64,000 nucleotides of DNA from the IMG/VR virus record IMGVR_UViG_3300044801_000394, positions 1 through 64,000 of that record. The stretch is one strand, 5' to 3'. The notes beneath the pieces are model-generated. The model worked only from the letters and a program-made list of their open reading frames with translations. It was not told the origin of the DNA and searched no databases. Below, in pieces: positions 37,027 through 44,439 of this stretch (position 1 is its first letter; every line of letters starts with the position of its first letter). Both the position numbers and the translations under genes were made by a program. Source of the stretch: a virus.

Positions 37027-38232
37027 ATGGGATATATAGGATATATAGATACTTTTCAGCCAAAACAATCTGTTAATTTGTCAGGCTATACTTTTTATGG
37101 CTCGATAAATATTTTGCAGAAAAAGCAGGTTGCAAGTATATCTGGTACAAATTTTTATGGATCAGTAGCTGTGTTTCAGAAAAAGCAGGCTACAAGTATA
37201 TCCGGTACAAATTTTTATGGAGCAGTAAATACCTCGCAGAAAAAGCAATCCACCAATATATCAGCAGTAATGAGTCCGCCAGCTGCTTCTACTCTCGTAT
37301 CCCCACTAAACGGGGCAACAGGAGTTTTTAGATCTCTAACGTTTACGTGGAACTCGTCAGCCGGAGCCGCAACATATGAACTTCAGATATCTACAGAAAA
37401 TACTTTTACGACCGGAGTTGTGTACGATAAAAGCGGAATCATTACAACTTCTCAACAGGTGACGGGGTTATCAGCTAGTACACAGTATTACTGGAGAGTT
37501 GGTGCCACTAATGGGGCTGGTACGACCTGGTCAACTTCGTGGCCGTGGAATTTCACAACGGGGTATGTAGATTTTTCTGCTGTTGTTGCAGGACATCCAC
37601 CAAACAGTCCTCATGAAGGAGACGGATCCGTTCAGTTTGGTTATACGGGTGCATATACTTCTATTACTTCCTATGTTTGGAATTATGGAGATGGTAGTAG
37701 AGCAAGCTACATTTTTAATCCTCCACCTTCTCACGTATATCCATCTTCCAACGTATATTCAGTCTCTTTAACAGTTAGCAACGGTATGTACTCGGATACC
37801 ATTATAAAGTATAACTACATAATAATAAACGAATTACAGGCTTCATCAGAAAGCATAATCATAGAGTCTTTTGAAAATAGCAGCAGCAGAGATTGGAAAT
37901 TTTATGTAGATGATATGGGACATCTTTCTTTTGATATTGGTGCAGATACCTTCAGGTCTACTAATCCAGTCGTTAATTTGGGGGTATGGACTTTAGTCGA
38001 GTTTCATCCTGGTAGAAATAAAATGTATGTTGCATCAGTAGGCAACGGAAGAAAAGAAGTACCTTGTTATTTGTCCACCACGGGAAGTACAGGCATGCAT
38101 ATGGAAGACAAAATATATATCGCTGAAAATTCGAATATGAAGATAGACGAACTTAAAGTTACAAAAAAAGATTTGAATTTAGACTCCTATTTTAGATCTC
38201 TCCAAGGTACTGTATACTACCTTCCTAAATAA
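37027..38232 (+). CDS. fibre protein: 20-residue repeats, FN3, PKD, LamG-like
   Basis: 401 residues. About 10-85 are four 20-residue repeats (core KKQxxSISGTNFYGSV). About 87-180 form a fibronectin type III domain (TLVSPLNGATGVFRSLTFTW ... TQYYWRVGATNGAG). About 180-270 form a PKD domain with the signature VWNYGDGS and HVYPSSNVYSVSLTVS. About 275-400 resemble a LamG-type jelly roll (WKFYVDDMGHLSFDIG, VVNLGVWTLVEFHPGRNKMY). All four module types are common in surface-binding proteins. A virion fibre or adhesion role is inferred. No enzyme motif is seen. Confidence 0.72.
   Translation: MGYIGYIDTFQPKQSVNLSGYTFYGSINILQKKQVASISGTNFYGSVAVFQKKQATSISGTNFYGAVNTSQKKQSTNISAVMSPPAASTLVSPLNGATGVFRSLTFTWNSSAGAATYELQISTENTFTTGVVYDKSGIITTSQQVTGLSASTQYYWRVGATNGAGTTWSTSWPWNFTTGYVDFSAVVAGHPPNSPHEGDGSVQFGYTGAYTSITSYVWNYGDGSRASYIFNPPPSHVYPSSNVYSVSLTVSNGMYSDTIIKYNYIIINELQASSESIIIESFENSSSRDWKFYVDDMGHLSFDIGADTFRSTNPVVNLGVWTLVEFHPGRNKMYVASVGNGRKEVPCYLSTTGSTGMHMEDKIYIAENSNMKIDELKVTKKDLNLDSYFRSLQGTVYYLPK
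37057..37262 (+). repeat. four tandem 60-base direct repeats
   Basis: Units start at 37057, 37117, 37177 and 37237 with exact 60-base spacing. Units two and three are almost identical (CAGAAAAAGCAGG, then GTACAAATTTTTATGG); the first and fourth are more diverged. They encode the repeated N-terminal part of the fibre gene at 37027. The high DNA identity points to recent duplication, so copy number may vary between relatives. Confidence 0.9.
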
Positions 38233-38285
38233 CAGTTTCCCGCATAAGCTATTAATATTTTCCGTCTAATGTAGTAGGTATATCC

Positions 38286-38295
38286 TATAAAAGGG
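38286..38295 (+). promoter_or_regulatory. TATAAAAGGG motif in a 73-base gap
   Basis: The gap 38233-38305 is one of the larger ones in the window. It ends with TATAAAAGGG eleven bases before the ATG at 38306. The same string, with one more G, occurs before the gene at 264. The G run may simply serve as ribosome site; a phage promoter is an alternative. In an AT-rich genome chance is possible. Confidence 0.25.
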
Positions 38296-38305
38296 CATAA
38301 GCATA

Positions 38306-39382
38306 ATGTTTTTAAATCCTCCAGGGTATATAGGTTTTAATGCAGATGTTCAAGCCGGATCAGCGCCGCTTACTGTGACGTTTAGTCCAGCTATTTATGT
38401 CCGTCTTAAACCTGTTTCTTATGTGTGGATTTTTGGAGATGGTTTTAAAAGTTCAAAGAAAAATCCAACTCATACATATACTGTAGGGGGAGATTTTGAT
38501 GTAGAACTGATAGTTACTTTTGAAGACGGATCACAAAGTGATCTAATACAAACTCCCTATATAAAAATAGTTAGACTAATAGTATCTGTTTTAGAACAAA
38601 GTGGGCAGGCTCCTTTTACCACTAAATTTTATGTAATTCCAGATCTACCAGAAAACGTTGCCATTACCTCTTATGATTGGAATTTTTCCGATGGGTCTGC
38701 CCATGCCACCGGTGTGGATATTGTTCATACCTTCATAACAAAAGGGGAGTATTCTACCGACATAGTAGGAGGTCTAACAGGGACAGGAACAGGGGGCTTA
38801 ACAGGGGTAGAGAACTTAACAGAGGTAGACAGTAGCATAGAAATTTCTGCAACCCAACCCTCTATAAAATACAGCAATATGTTTTCGTGCCTGGGATGGA
38901 TCAAAAAGCCTCTTGTTGATGATCAAAGTACTTTAATTTGTTTGGCGATAGCAGATCCTTACAACAATGTAATAGGAGTAGATACATCTATAAAATTTGA
39001 AATAATGAGAGACGGATTCGACTACAGACTGTTACATTTGGGGTCTAAGTCAAAGCTAATAGGTAAAACTTTAACAATAGTTTTAAATGACGGTACCTGG
39101 CATTGTGTAGCCTATGAGTGTGATAATAGCGGGACGATGACCTTCTATGTAGATGGAGTATCTTTACCTGCAGAAGATGGTATAGGTACTGATGGAATAG
39201 CTTTTAATAAAGCACACTCAGTACACGAAAGAATGGGCGGTGGCCCGGTGTGGGCTCCTTATCTATACGAACTCAGTCAAAGTATCTATTTGTATAATTG
39301 GAGATATGGAAAGAATTTTAATCTAGGGCAAAGTTGGATCAATTCCTTAGTAGGAATAGATAAAACTTATCTGAATATCTAA
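38306..39382 (+). CDS. fibre protein: two PKD domains plus LamG-like domain
   Basis: 358 residues. A first PKD domain at about 8-90 shows SAPLTVTFSPA, YVWIFGDGFKSSKKNPTHTY and YIKIV. A second at about 92-165 shows QAPFTTKFYVIPDL, YDWNFSDGS and VHTFITKGEYST. A short Gly/Thr-rich linker (GGLTGTGTGGLTG) joins them to a LamG-like jelly roll at about 180-355 with DGTWHCVAYECDNSGTMTFY and VDGVSLP, the typical LamG core. Such domains bind carbohydrate or calcium and act as spacers. Presumably a receptor-recognising fibre part. Confidence 0.75.
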   Translation: MFLNPPGYIGFNADVQAGSAPLTVTFSPAIYVRLKPVSYVWIFGDGFKSSKKNPTHTYTVGGDFDVELIVTFEDGSQSDLIQTPYIKIVRLIVSVLEQSGQAPFTTKFYVIPDLPENVAITSYDWNFSDGSAHATGVDIVHTFITKGEYSTDIVGGLTGTGTGGLTGVENLTEVDSSIEISATQPSIKYSNMFSCLGWIKKPLVDDQSTLICLAIADPYNNVIGVDTSIKFEIMRDGFDYRLLHLGSKSKLIGKTLTIVLNDGTWHCVAYECDNSGTMTFYVDGVSLPAEDGIGTDGIAFNKAHSVHERMGGGPVWAPYLYELSQSIYLYNWRYGKNFNLGQSWINSLVGIDKTYLNI

Positions 39383-39394
39383 ATAGGATTTAAA

Positions 39395-39877
39395 ATGTCG
39401 ATTATAAATCACACTAATTTAATAGCAAATTTTTTTGTTCTACCTTACTTCTCGTTGAGCATTTCAACGAGCCCAAGAGAGGGAAGGATACCCCTTACAG
39501 TGGTTATTACTGGTGTTTCCAGTAGTCAGGTGAATACTTGGAATTGGTTTATAAACGGTATCCAACAAATAGAAACTACTCAGCAAATTAATAGAACTTT
39601 CACACAAAAGGGACAATATCTATTACAACTAGTGGCGACGGATATTTATTCTCAAGGACCTTTGACTGTGTATAACTCTGTTGTGGCCACAAGTAACCTC
39701 GCCGTTTTAGATAGCGCTTTAGACGATATGGATCCAAATAGAGTAGTTGAGTTAGCAGGTTCGGCGGATTTCCTTTATGATGGAAAAGGGATAGGAGTAA
39801 AAACTCCTATCTACAGCACTAGTTTCAATAATGCAGGGTTTTCACACGCTAGTGGTCCAGATATAATATTCAGCTAA
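39395..39877 (+). CDS. single-PKD fibre protein
   Basis: 160 residues. About 25-105 form one PKD-like domain (SPREGRIPLTVVITGVSS, NTWNWFINGI, RTFTQKGQYLLQLVATD). The last 55 residues are a short tail ending in a beta-like segment and have no second domain. It looks like a reduced version of the preceding protein, with the LamG domain missing. It may be a remnant or a separate spacer subunit. Confidence 0.6.
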   Translation: MSIINHTNLIANFFVLPYFSLSISTSPREGRIPLTVVITGVSSSQVNTWNWFINGIQQIETTQQINRTFTQKGQYLLQLVATDIYSQGPLTVYNSVVATSNLAVLDSALDDMDPNRVVELAGSADFLYDGKGIGVKTPIYSTSFNNAGFSHASGPDIIFS

Positions 39878-39887
39878 AGAGAAGAAG

Positions 39888-40532
39888 ATGCTTAAGACTA
39901 AAAACAATACTGTACGAGCCAATGTTCAGCAAAACATAACAGATACTTCTGTTGTAATAAGCTCAGGGTCTCTCGTATTTGATAACAAGTGGATAGACTA
40001 TCCAGGCACTGTTTTTAATGTTCAGGATTATATAAATTCCCAAATAAGTGCTGGACGAACACGATTTTTTAACGGGCTTAATTATGCAGTCTGTCTTATA
40101 GTTGGTGTCGGTATCACTGGGGAAATAACGGTAGTGGAAGGGGCACAAGTCCTCTATACTACTTTAGCATCTGTTCCGGTACCTCCAACTTTTTCTATTA
40201 TACCTTTAATTGGTATAGTTCTGATCCAAGACGGCACTTCCGACGTGAATGCTGGAGTAAAGCCACTAAAAAATAACAATGTAATTTATTTCTCTGGAAT
40301 GGGAAACGTAATAGATAAGAATATAAAAGGTACCGATGGAGCAACCGGTTTGTTAGGAGTACTAGGATCTAGTGGTGAAACAGGGCTAATTGGAGAAGAC
40401 GGTATCACCGGTTTAAACGGTATCATGGGAACCACAGGTCCTATGGGTTTTGGTATTATAGGAGCACAAGGAGCCCAGGGGATGACGGGCATAAATTGGG
40501 ATATACATATTTTGTTTGATCATTTAATCTAA
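39888..40532 (+). CDS. collagen-tailed fibre protein
   Basis: 214 residues. About 1-146 form a beta domain (SLVFDNKWIDYPGTVFNVQD, then IIPLIGIVLIQDGTSDVNAG) that resembles the N-termini of the genes at 40546 and, more weakly, 35354. About 147-202 are collagen-like Gly-X-Y triplets (GATGLLGVLGSSGETGLIGE). The last 12 residues (NWDIHILFDHLI) form a small cap. The collagen-like part probably trimerises into a stalk; the N-terminal domain probably anchors it or forms the trimer head. Confidence 0.68.
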   Translation: MLKTKNNTVRANVQQNITDTSVVISSGSLVFDNKWIDYPGTVFNVQDYINSQISAGRTRFFNGLNYAVCLIVGVGITGEITVVEGAQVLYTTLASVPVPPTFSIIPLIGIVLIQDGTSDVNAGVKPLKNNNVIYFSGMGNVIDKNIKGTDGATGLLGVLGSSGETGLIGEDGITGLNGIMGTTGPMGFGIIGAQGAQGMTGINWDIHILFDHLI

Positions 40533-40545
40533 AACGACATATCTA

Positions 40546-41562
40546 ATGGGACTTATTACTAGAAAAAATCAGCCTTTTACCACGGTATCAAAAAATAGTG
40601 CGATACAGGGTGATAATATTGTCTTCATCAAGGGCGGATCCACTATAATAGGGGACACCTGGGTCCAGTTTAATGATATAAGAGTATACATCAAAGATCT
40701 GGTAGATAGTTTTATTGCAAGCTCAGCTAGAAGAGTTTTCAATGTTAAAAACGGAGTCTTATATGTACTTATTACAGTCGATAAAGACAGCAGACTAGAA
40801 GTAGTACCTAGTGTATCTCTTAATCAGACAGTTGCAGGTAATGTAAAAGTTTTCTCCTCGTTGTCTGGTAGGTTGCCCCTTATTTTGGTGCAACTAGTTC
40901 AGGACGGGTCAGATAATTTATCCAGTTACCTTCCAATTACAAGTTCCAGTTATGAAGTTTTTAAAGGATATGGAAATTTTACTTTATCTGGTAATCAAGG
41001 AGAAACAGGTCCTCAAGGAGATACAGGTTTAGAGGGTTTAGAAGGTCTCTCAGGTATTACTGGATTAATTGGTTTTGAGGCAGCTGAGTCTAATATAGTT
41101 CAAGATAGTGTAGAAGAAGAAAATGACATTTGGATATGTGTGGTGGGGTATAGCGGTGTTATTCAGAACACAGTTAATTATTCAATTACTATTGGACCAG
41201 AAGGTCTTAGAGGTGCTACGGGGATTGTAGGCGATACTGGGATACAAGGTTCTCTTGGAGTATCTATAGCGAGATTTGTTCATAACAGACCTGTAGATCC
41301 TGTAGCAGATTTTTCTGGGTATCCTTTGACTGGAGTAGTTGGTTTATCAGGAGTCCAGTTTACAAATTTGTCTACAGGATCCTGGGATAGTGCATTATGG
41401 GTTTTTGGAGATGGCAATAGCTTTATAGACAATAGTCAGGGGATTACTGGTCCTGTTCATTATTATGGCGAGACAGGGACTTATGATGTAATTCTCTATT
41501 TATATAGTATTGATTATGAGGTTCATAAAACTAAATACGACTACATAACGGTGACTAGTTAA
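40546..41562 (+). CDS. collagen-stalk fibre protein with C-terminal PKD
   Basis: 338 residues. The N-terminal 145 match the layout of the previous protein (VQFNDIRVYIKDLVDSFI, then LPLILVQLVQDGSDN), so this is a paralogue. Two collagen-like runs follow (GNQGETGPQGDTGLEGLEGL near 148; GPEGLRGATGIVGDTG near 220) separated by a 45-residue beta piece. A PKD domain closes the protein (FTNLSTGSWDSALWVFGDG, HYYGETGTYDVILYLYS). Same stalk, different end from its neighbour: an example of module exchange. Confidence 0.7.
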   Translation: MGLITRKNQPFTTVSKNSAIQGDNIVFIKGGSTIIGDTWVQFNDIRVYIKDLVDSFIASSARRVFNVKNGVLYVLITVDKDSRLEVVPSVSLNQTVAGNVKVFSSLSGRLPLILVQLVQDGSDNLSSYLPITSSSYEVFKGYGNFTLSGNQGETGPQGDTGLEGLEGLSGITGLIGFEAAESNIVQDSVEEENDIWICVVGYSGVIQNTVNYSITIGPEGLRGATGIVGDTGIQGSLGVSIARFVHNRPVDPVADFSGYPLTGVVGLSGVQFTNLSTGSWDSALWVFGDGNSFIDNSQGITGPVHYYGETGTYDVILYLYSIDYEVHKTKYDYITVTS

Positions 41563-41578
41563 TACAAGGAGTTCGACA

Positions 41579-42154
41579 ATGTCAGATACAGGGGTCTTAA
41601 AACACATCATACAGATTAATGATCTAAGAAGCAATTTAGATCAGGGTCTTAGTGGGGCTGGGGATACTGAGCTAAAAGTTAATCAGATAGCAATAGCTTT
41701 GGGTACCACAGGCTATAGACTTTTGTATAGAGATGAGTTGGGTGGGGCACATGATGTTGCTAATTTAGATGATATTGGATCAGGGCCTGCAGGAGCTACT
41801 GTAGGAAACATTAATCTGTCTTTTGGAACTACAGGTACTGTAATCAGTACGGGTATCAAAGCAGATGTTACCCTTCCTTTTAATTTAGCATTTACATCGT
41901 GGAGAGTAGTAGGGCAACCAACAGGATCTGTACTGTTTACCTTAACAAGTTATTCTTATGCAAACTATCCTTATACTGGTACTGGACATATGATACCAGG
42001 TTATACAGGTCCTTATGTTAATAATGATTTCAAGAATCAAGCGACAAGTTTAGTGGGGTGGACTGGCTCTTCTGGTGACATCCTTGAGATAGTAATAGAT
42101 TCTTGCTCTAATTTCAACAACCTTTCTTTGTCTTTGGGATATAGTAAAGTATAA
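41579..42154 (+). CDS. probable tail fibre tip or fibre-associated protein
   Basis: 191 residues. The N-terminal half has a feature often seen near the starts of fibre subunits: ELKVNQIAIALGTTGYRLLY then RDELGGAHDVANLDDIG, a small beta unit. The C-terminal half is beta-rich with several Thr-Gly turns (YTGTGHMIPGYTGPY, SLVGWTGSSGD). No catalytic motif is seen. It is the last backbone gene before the glycosyltransferase cassette. Confidence 0.5.
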   Translation: MSDTGVLKHIIQINDLRSNLDQGLSGAGDTELKVNQIAIALGTTGYRLLYRDELGGAHDVANLDDIGSGPAGATVGNINLSFGTTGTVISTGIKADVTLPFNLAFTSWRVVGQPTGSVLFTLTSYSYANYPYTGTGHMIPGYTGPYVNNDFKNQATSLVGWTGSSGDILEIVIDSCSNFNNLSLSLGYSKV

Positions 42155-42231
42155 AGAGGAAAATGTCTAATGTTCGTGGTACACAAAGCAGTTGAGAGTT
42201 ATTTGAAAGATAAAAACAGTAGGTACTAATT
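42155..42231 (+). other. junction with a 10-codon open frame, possible gene remnant
   Basis: After the fibre gene a purine-rich site (AAGAGGA) precedes an ATG at 42163 that opens only ten codons (MSNVRGTQSS) before a TGA at 42193-42195. It looks like the start of a gene whose body is gone, at the left edge of the glycosyltransferase cassette. It could also be a chance mini-frame. No clear direct repeat shared with the right edge (46658-46695) is visible. Confidence 0.3.
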
Positions 42232-42903
42232 GTGATAAAACTAGTGACAAGGTATAAAGATAGAAGACCATTTTTAGAAAGAACTATACATACATGGTTA
42301 AGAAATCCATTTTATCAAGAAATAATAATTGTTGATTGGTCGTCAAGTGATGATATTGTTCCATATCTGAAAACCTTGAATGATTCTCGATTGACAGTAT
42401 TAAGAGTTAAAGGACAGAAATATATAGATCGCGGCGCTGCTTGGAATGTTGGGATAAAATATGCAGACAGTACATGGATTCATGCAGTTGATTGTGATGT
42501 GATGGTAAGACCAACAATTTATGAAAATGTTGATTTCTCAAATCTAAATACTTTTTATATGAGTAAGGAGTGCAGTGCTGTTCGTGGTTCATGTCTTTTC
42601 CCTAAATATGCTTGGAGACTGGTCAATGGATATATAGAGGGTTTGAAATCTTTTGGAGCGGAAGATCCATTGTTTTATGAAAATCTTGAATTGATAGGAT
42701 TAAAAGAGAATAATATATTTACAGCAAGAGATTTATTTCATATTACTCACGGTGATTACATTCGACAGCAAAATCATGAAGTAATATATAAAGGTAGTAA
42801 CTGGATGGGTGATGCACACAGAACAAATTGGCGTTTAGCACATGAATTAAATGATCCTAAACGACAGTTGAAAAAATATGAGACAGAAATAATTAAATCA
42901 TGA
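42232..42903 (+). CDS. family 2-type glycosyltransferase (GT-A)
   Basis: 223 residues. The GT-A nucleotide-sugar fold is shown by IIIVDWSSSDD (31-41), AAWNVGIKYA (69-78) and the metal-binding DCD (87-89) after a hydrophobic strand. GAEDPLFYE (142-150) matches the acceptor-side acidic motif of this group. H170 and H173 may bind metal. It would transfer a sugar from a nucleotide donor; donor and acceptor are unknown. The start is GTG with AGG eight bases upstream. Its ATGA stop overlaps the next start, so the two are coupled. It ends with TGA, not used by any backbone gene here. Confidence 0.82.
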   Translation: MIKLVTRYKDRRPFLERTIHTWLRNPFYQEIIIVDWSSSDDIVPYLKTLNDSRLTVLRVKGQKYIDRGAAWNVGIKYADSTWIHAVDCDVMVRPTIYENVDFSNLNTFYMSKECSAVRGSCLFPKYAWRLVNGYIEGLKSFGAEDPLFYENLELIGLKENNIFTARDLFHITHGDYIRQQNHEVIYKGSNWMGDAHRTNWRLAHELNDPKRQLKKYETEIIKS

Positions 42904-43895
42904 AAATCTTATTGATTTCAACACCTTGGCTTCCAACACCCCCAATAACTCACGGGGGTGTAGAAAGAGATGTTGCTTGTCTGGCAAAAGAATTTGTAAA
43001 ATTAGGACATATTGTAACTATTATTGCTGCAAAAGGAAGTAATGTACCTGGTTGTAAAATTATAGAAGCGTATAACCGCAAGGAAAACGAACAAGTATTA
43101 GACCAGATTGTTTTTTGGCGAAATGTTATTCAATACATGGAAAGTAATAAGCACGATGTTGTTAATTCTCATACTTCTTTACTTAATATGCCTTATGATA
43201 CTATAAATGATTTATCCCAAAAAAGACTGTGTGTGTCAATACACTATGAGGAAAGAGTTGCGCCAAGAAACAATATATTCATATCAGAAGCACAACAAAA
43301 AGCCTTAAAATCGTGTGCAAAATACATTCATAACCCGATTGACGCTAATATTTATACATTTTGTACAGAGAAAGATAATTACTTTACATTTGTTGGAAGG
43401 ATTCATTTTGAAAAGGGTGCTGACATAGCAATTAAAATCGCTAAAGACACTAATGTTCCATTGAAACTTGCTGGGAACATAGATGATAAAATTTTTTTTG
43501 ATACAAAAATTTCTCCTCATCTTAATAATAGTATACAATATGTGGGAGAAGTCAACGATCAACAAAAATCTGATCTTTTATCAAAATCAAGGGCAGTATT
43601 GTATCCGACAAGAGTAAACCCTGAAGCATTTGGCCTAGTACCACTTGAGGCAAATGCCTGTGGCACACCAGCAATAGCTTTTCGCAGCGGCGGCCTAAAA
43701 GAAGTCATTAAGGATGGAGAAACAGGATTTCTTGTTGATACTATTGGAGAAATGATTGCAGCAGTAACAAAAGTTAAAGACATTGATCCTGTTATTTGTA
43801 GAAAATGGGTAGAAGACAATTTTAAACCAGAAATTATTAGTAACAAATATCTCCAGCTATATGAAGAGTTAATCAATGGAAACAATTGGGGTTAG
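42900..43895 (+). CDS. family 4-type glycosyltransferase (GT-B)
   Basis: 331 residues, shorter than many GT4 enzymes but with both halves. The N-terminal part has the HGGVERD loop (18-24) and LAKEFVKLGHIVTIIAAKGS. The donor half starts near 155 with FVGRIHFEKGADIAIKIA and carries the E-x7-E signature EAFGLVPLE (242-250), followed by ACGTPAIAF and SGGLKEVIKDGETGFLV. It is a retaining glycosyltransferase by family; the substrate is unknown. It is coupled to the previous gene by a 4-base overlap and ends with TAG three bases before the next gene. Confidence 0.88.
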   Translation: MKILLISTPWLPTPPITHGGVERDVACLAKEFVKLGHIVTIIAAKGSNVPGCKIIEAYNRKENEQVLDQIVFWRNVIQYMESNKHDVVNSHTSLLNMPYDTINDLSQKRLCVSIHYEERVAPRNNIFISEAQQKALKSCAKYIHNPIDANIYTFCTEKDNYFTFVGRIHFEKGADIAIKIAKDTNVPLKLAGNIDDKIFFDTKISPHLNNSIQYVGEVNDQQKSDLLSKSRAVLYPTRVNPEAFGLVPLEANACGTPAIAFRSGGLKEVIKDGETGFLVDTIGEMIAAVTKVKDIDPVICRKWVEDNFKPEIISNKYLQLYEELINGNNWG

Positions 43896-43898
43896 ATT

Positions 43899-44438
43899 AT
43901 GAAAATATTTATGCCAGTTCCAGCTGATAGACCTGTTACTGCTGAAATTCTGGCGTCTATTAAGAAGCAGGGTATAGAACCGGAAATAATAGATTGTACC
44001 TTTGATGCGAAGAAGTTTTTTAAGCCACAAAGGTTGGTCTTATCCGAAAAAAAATTCAAGGAAGTAGCGTTAAAATGTACTGATGAATTTATTGTATATC
44101 AGCAATGTGATATTTTGCATCTTAGGGATGATAATATATCCGTTATGCAAACATTTTTAACAAGTCATCCTGATTTTGGGGCGGTTGCTTTATCAAGATA
44201 TAGAATAAATTCTAAATTAGTTTATGATCCTGCAGAGAAAAATACAATTATTAGTGGATGTGTAATGTTTACAAGAAAAGGACTTGAAGCAGTAGAATTT
44301 GAAGAGCCAGATGAAATAAGACAACCTACTTCTAAGATTATTGCGAGTTCTTTGAATAAAGCAGGATTAAAATATGGATATGTAGATGATATAATGAGAG
44401 TACAACATCCAAGTATGAACTTTTTCTACCGAGGTTAA
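43899..44438 (+). CDS. small GT-A-like glycosyltransferase, degenerate or minimal
   Basis: 179 residues. The start MKIFMPVPADRPVTAEILAS is like short GT2 proteins that begin at the first beta strand. FIVYQQCDILHLRDDN (64-79) sits where the DxD motif is expected but reads CDI-LHLRDD. ISGCVMFTRKGLE resembles the acceptor-side strand and loop of GT-A enzymes. The fold is probably GT-A, but activity is unsure because the metal motif is not standard. It follows the GT4 gene by 3 bases and is one base before the beta-helix gene, so it is part of the same cassette. Confidence 0.6.
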   Translation: MKIFMPVPADRPVTAEILASIKKQGIEPEIIDCTFDAKKFFKPQRLVLSEKKFKEVALKCTDEFIVYQQCDILHLRDDNISVMQTFLTSHPDFGAVALSRYRINSKLVYDPAEKNTIISGCVMFTRKGLEAVEFEEPDEIRQPTSKIIASSLNKAGLKYGYVDDIMRVQHPSMNFFYRG

Positions 44439-44439
44439 A

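Noticed and set aside
40286-40492. Proline-rich frame on the minus strand
   Set aside because: It is the antisense of the Gly-X-Y collagen codons, which always read as proline-rich.
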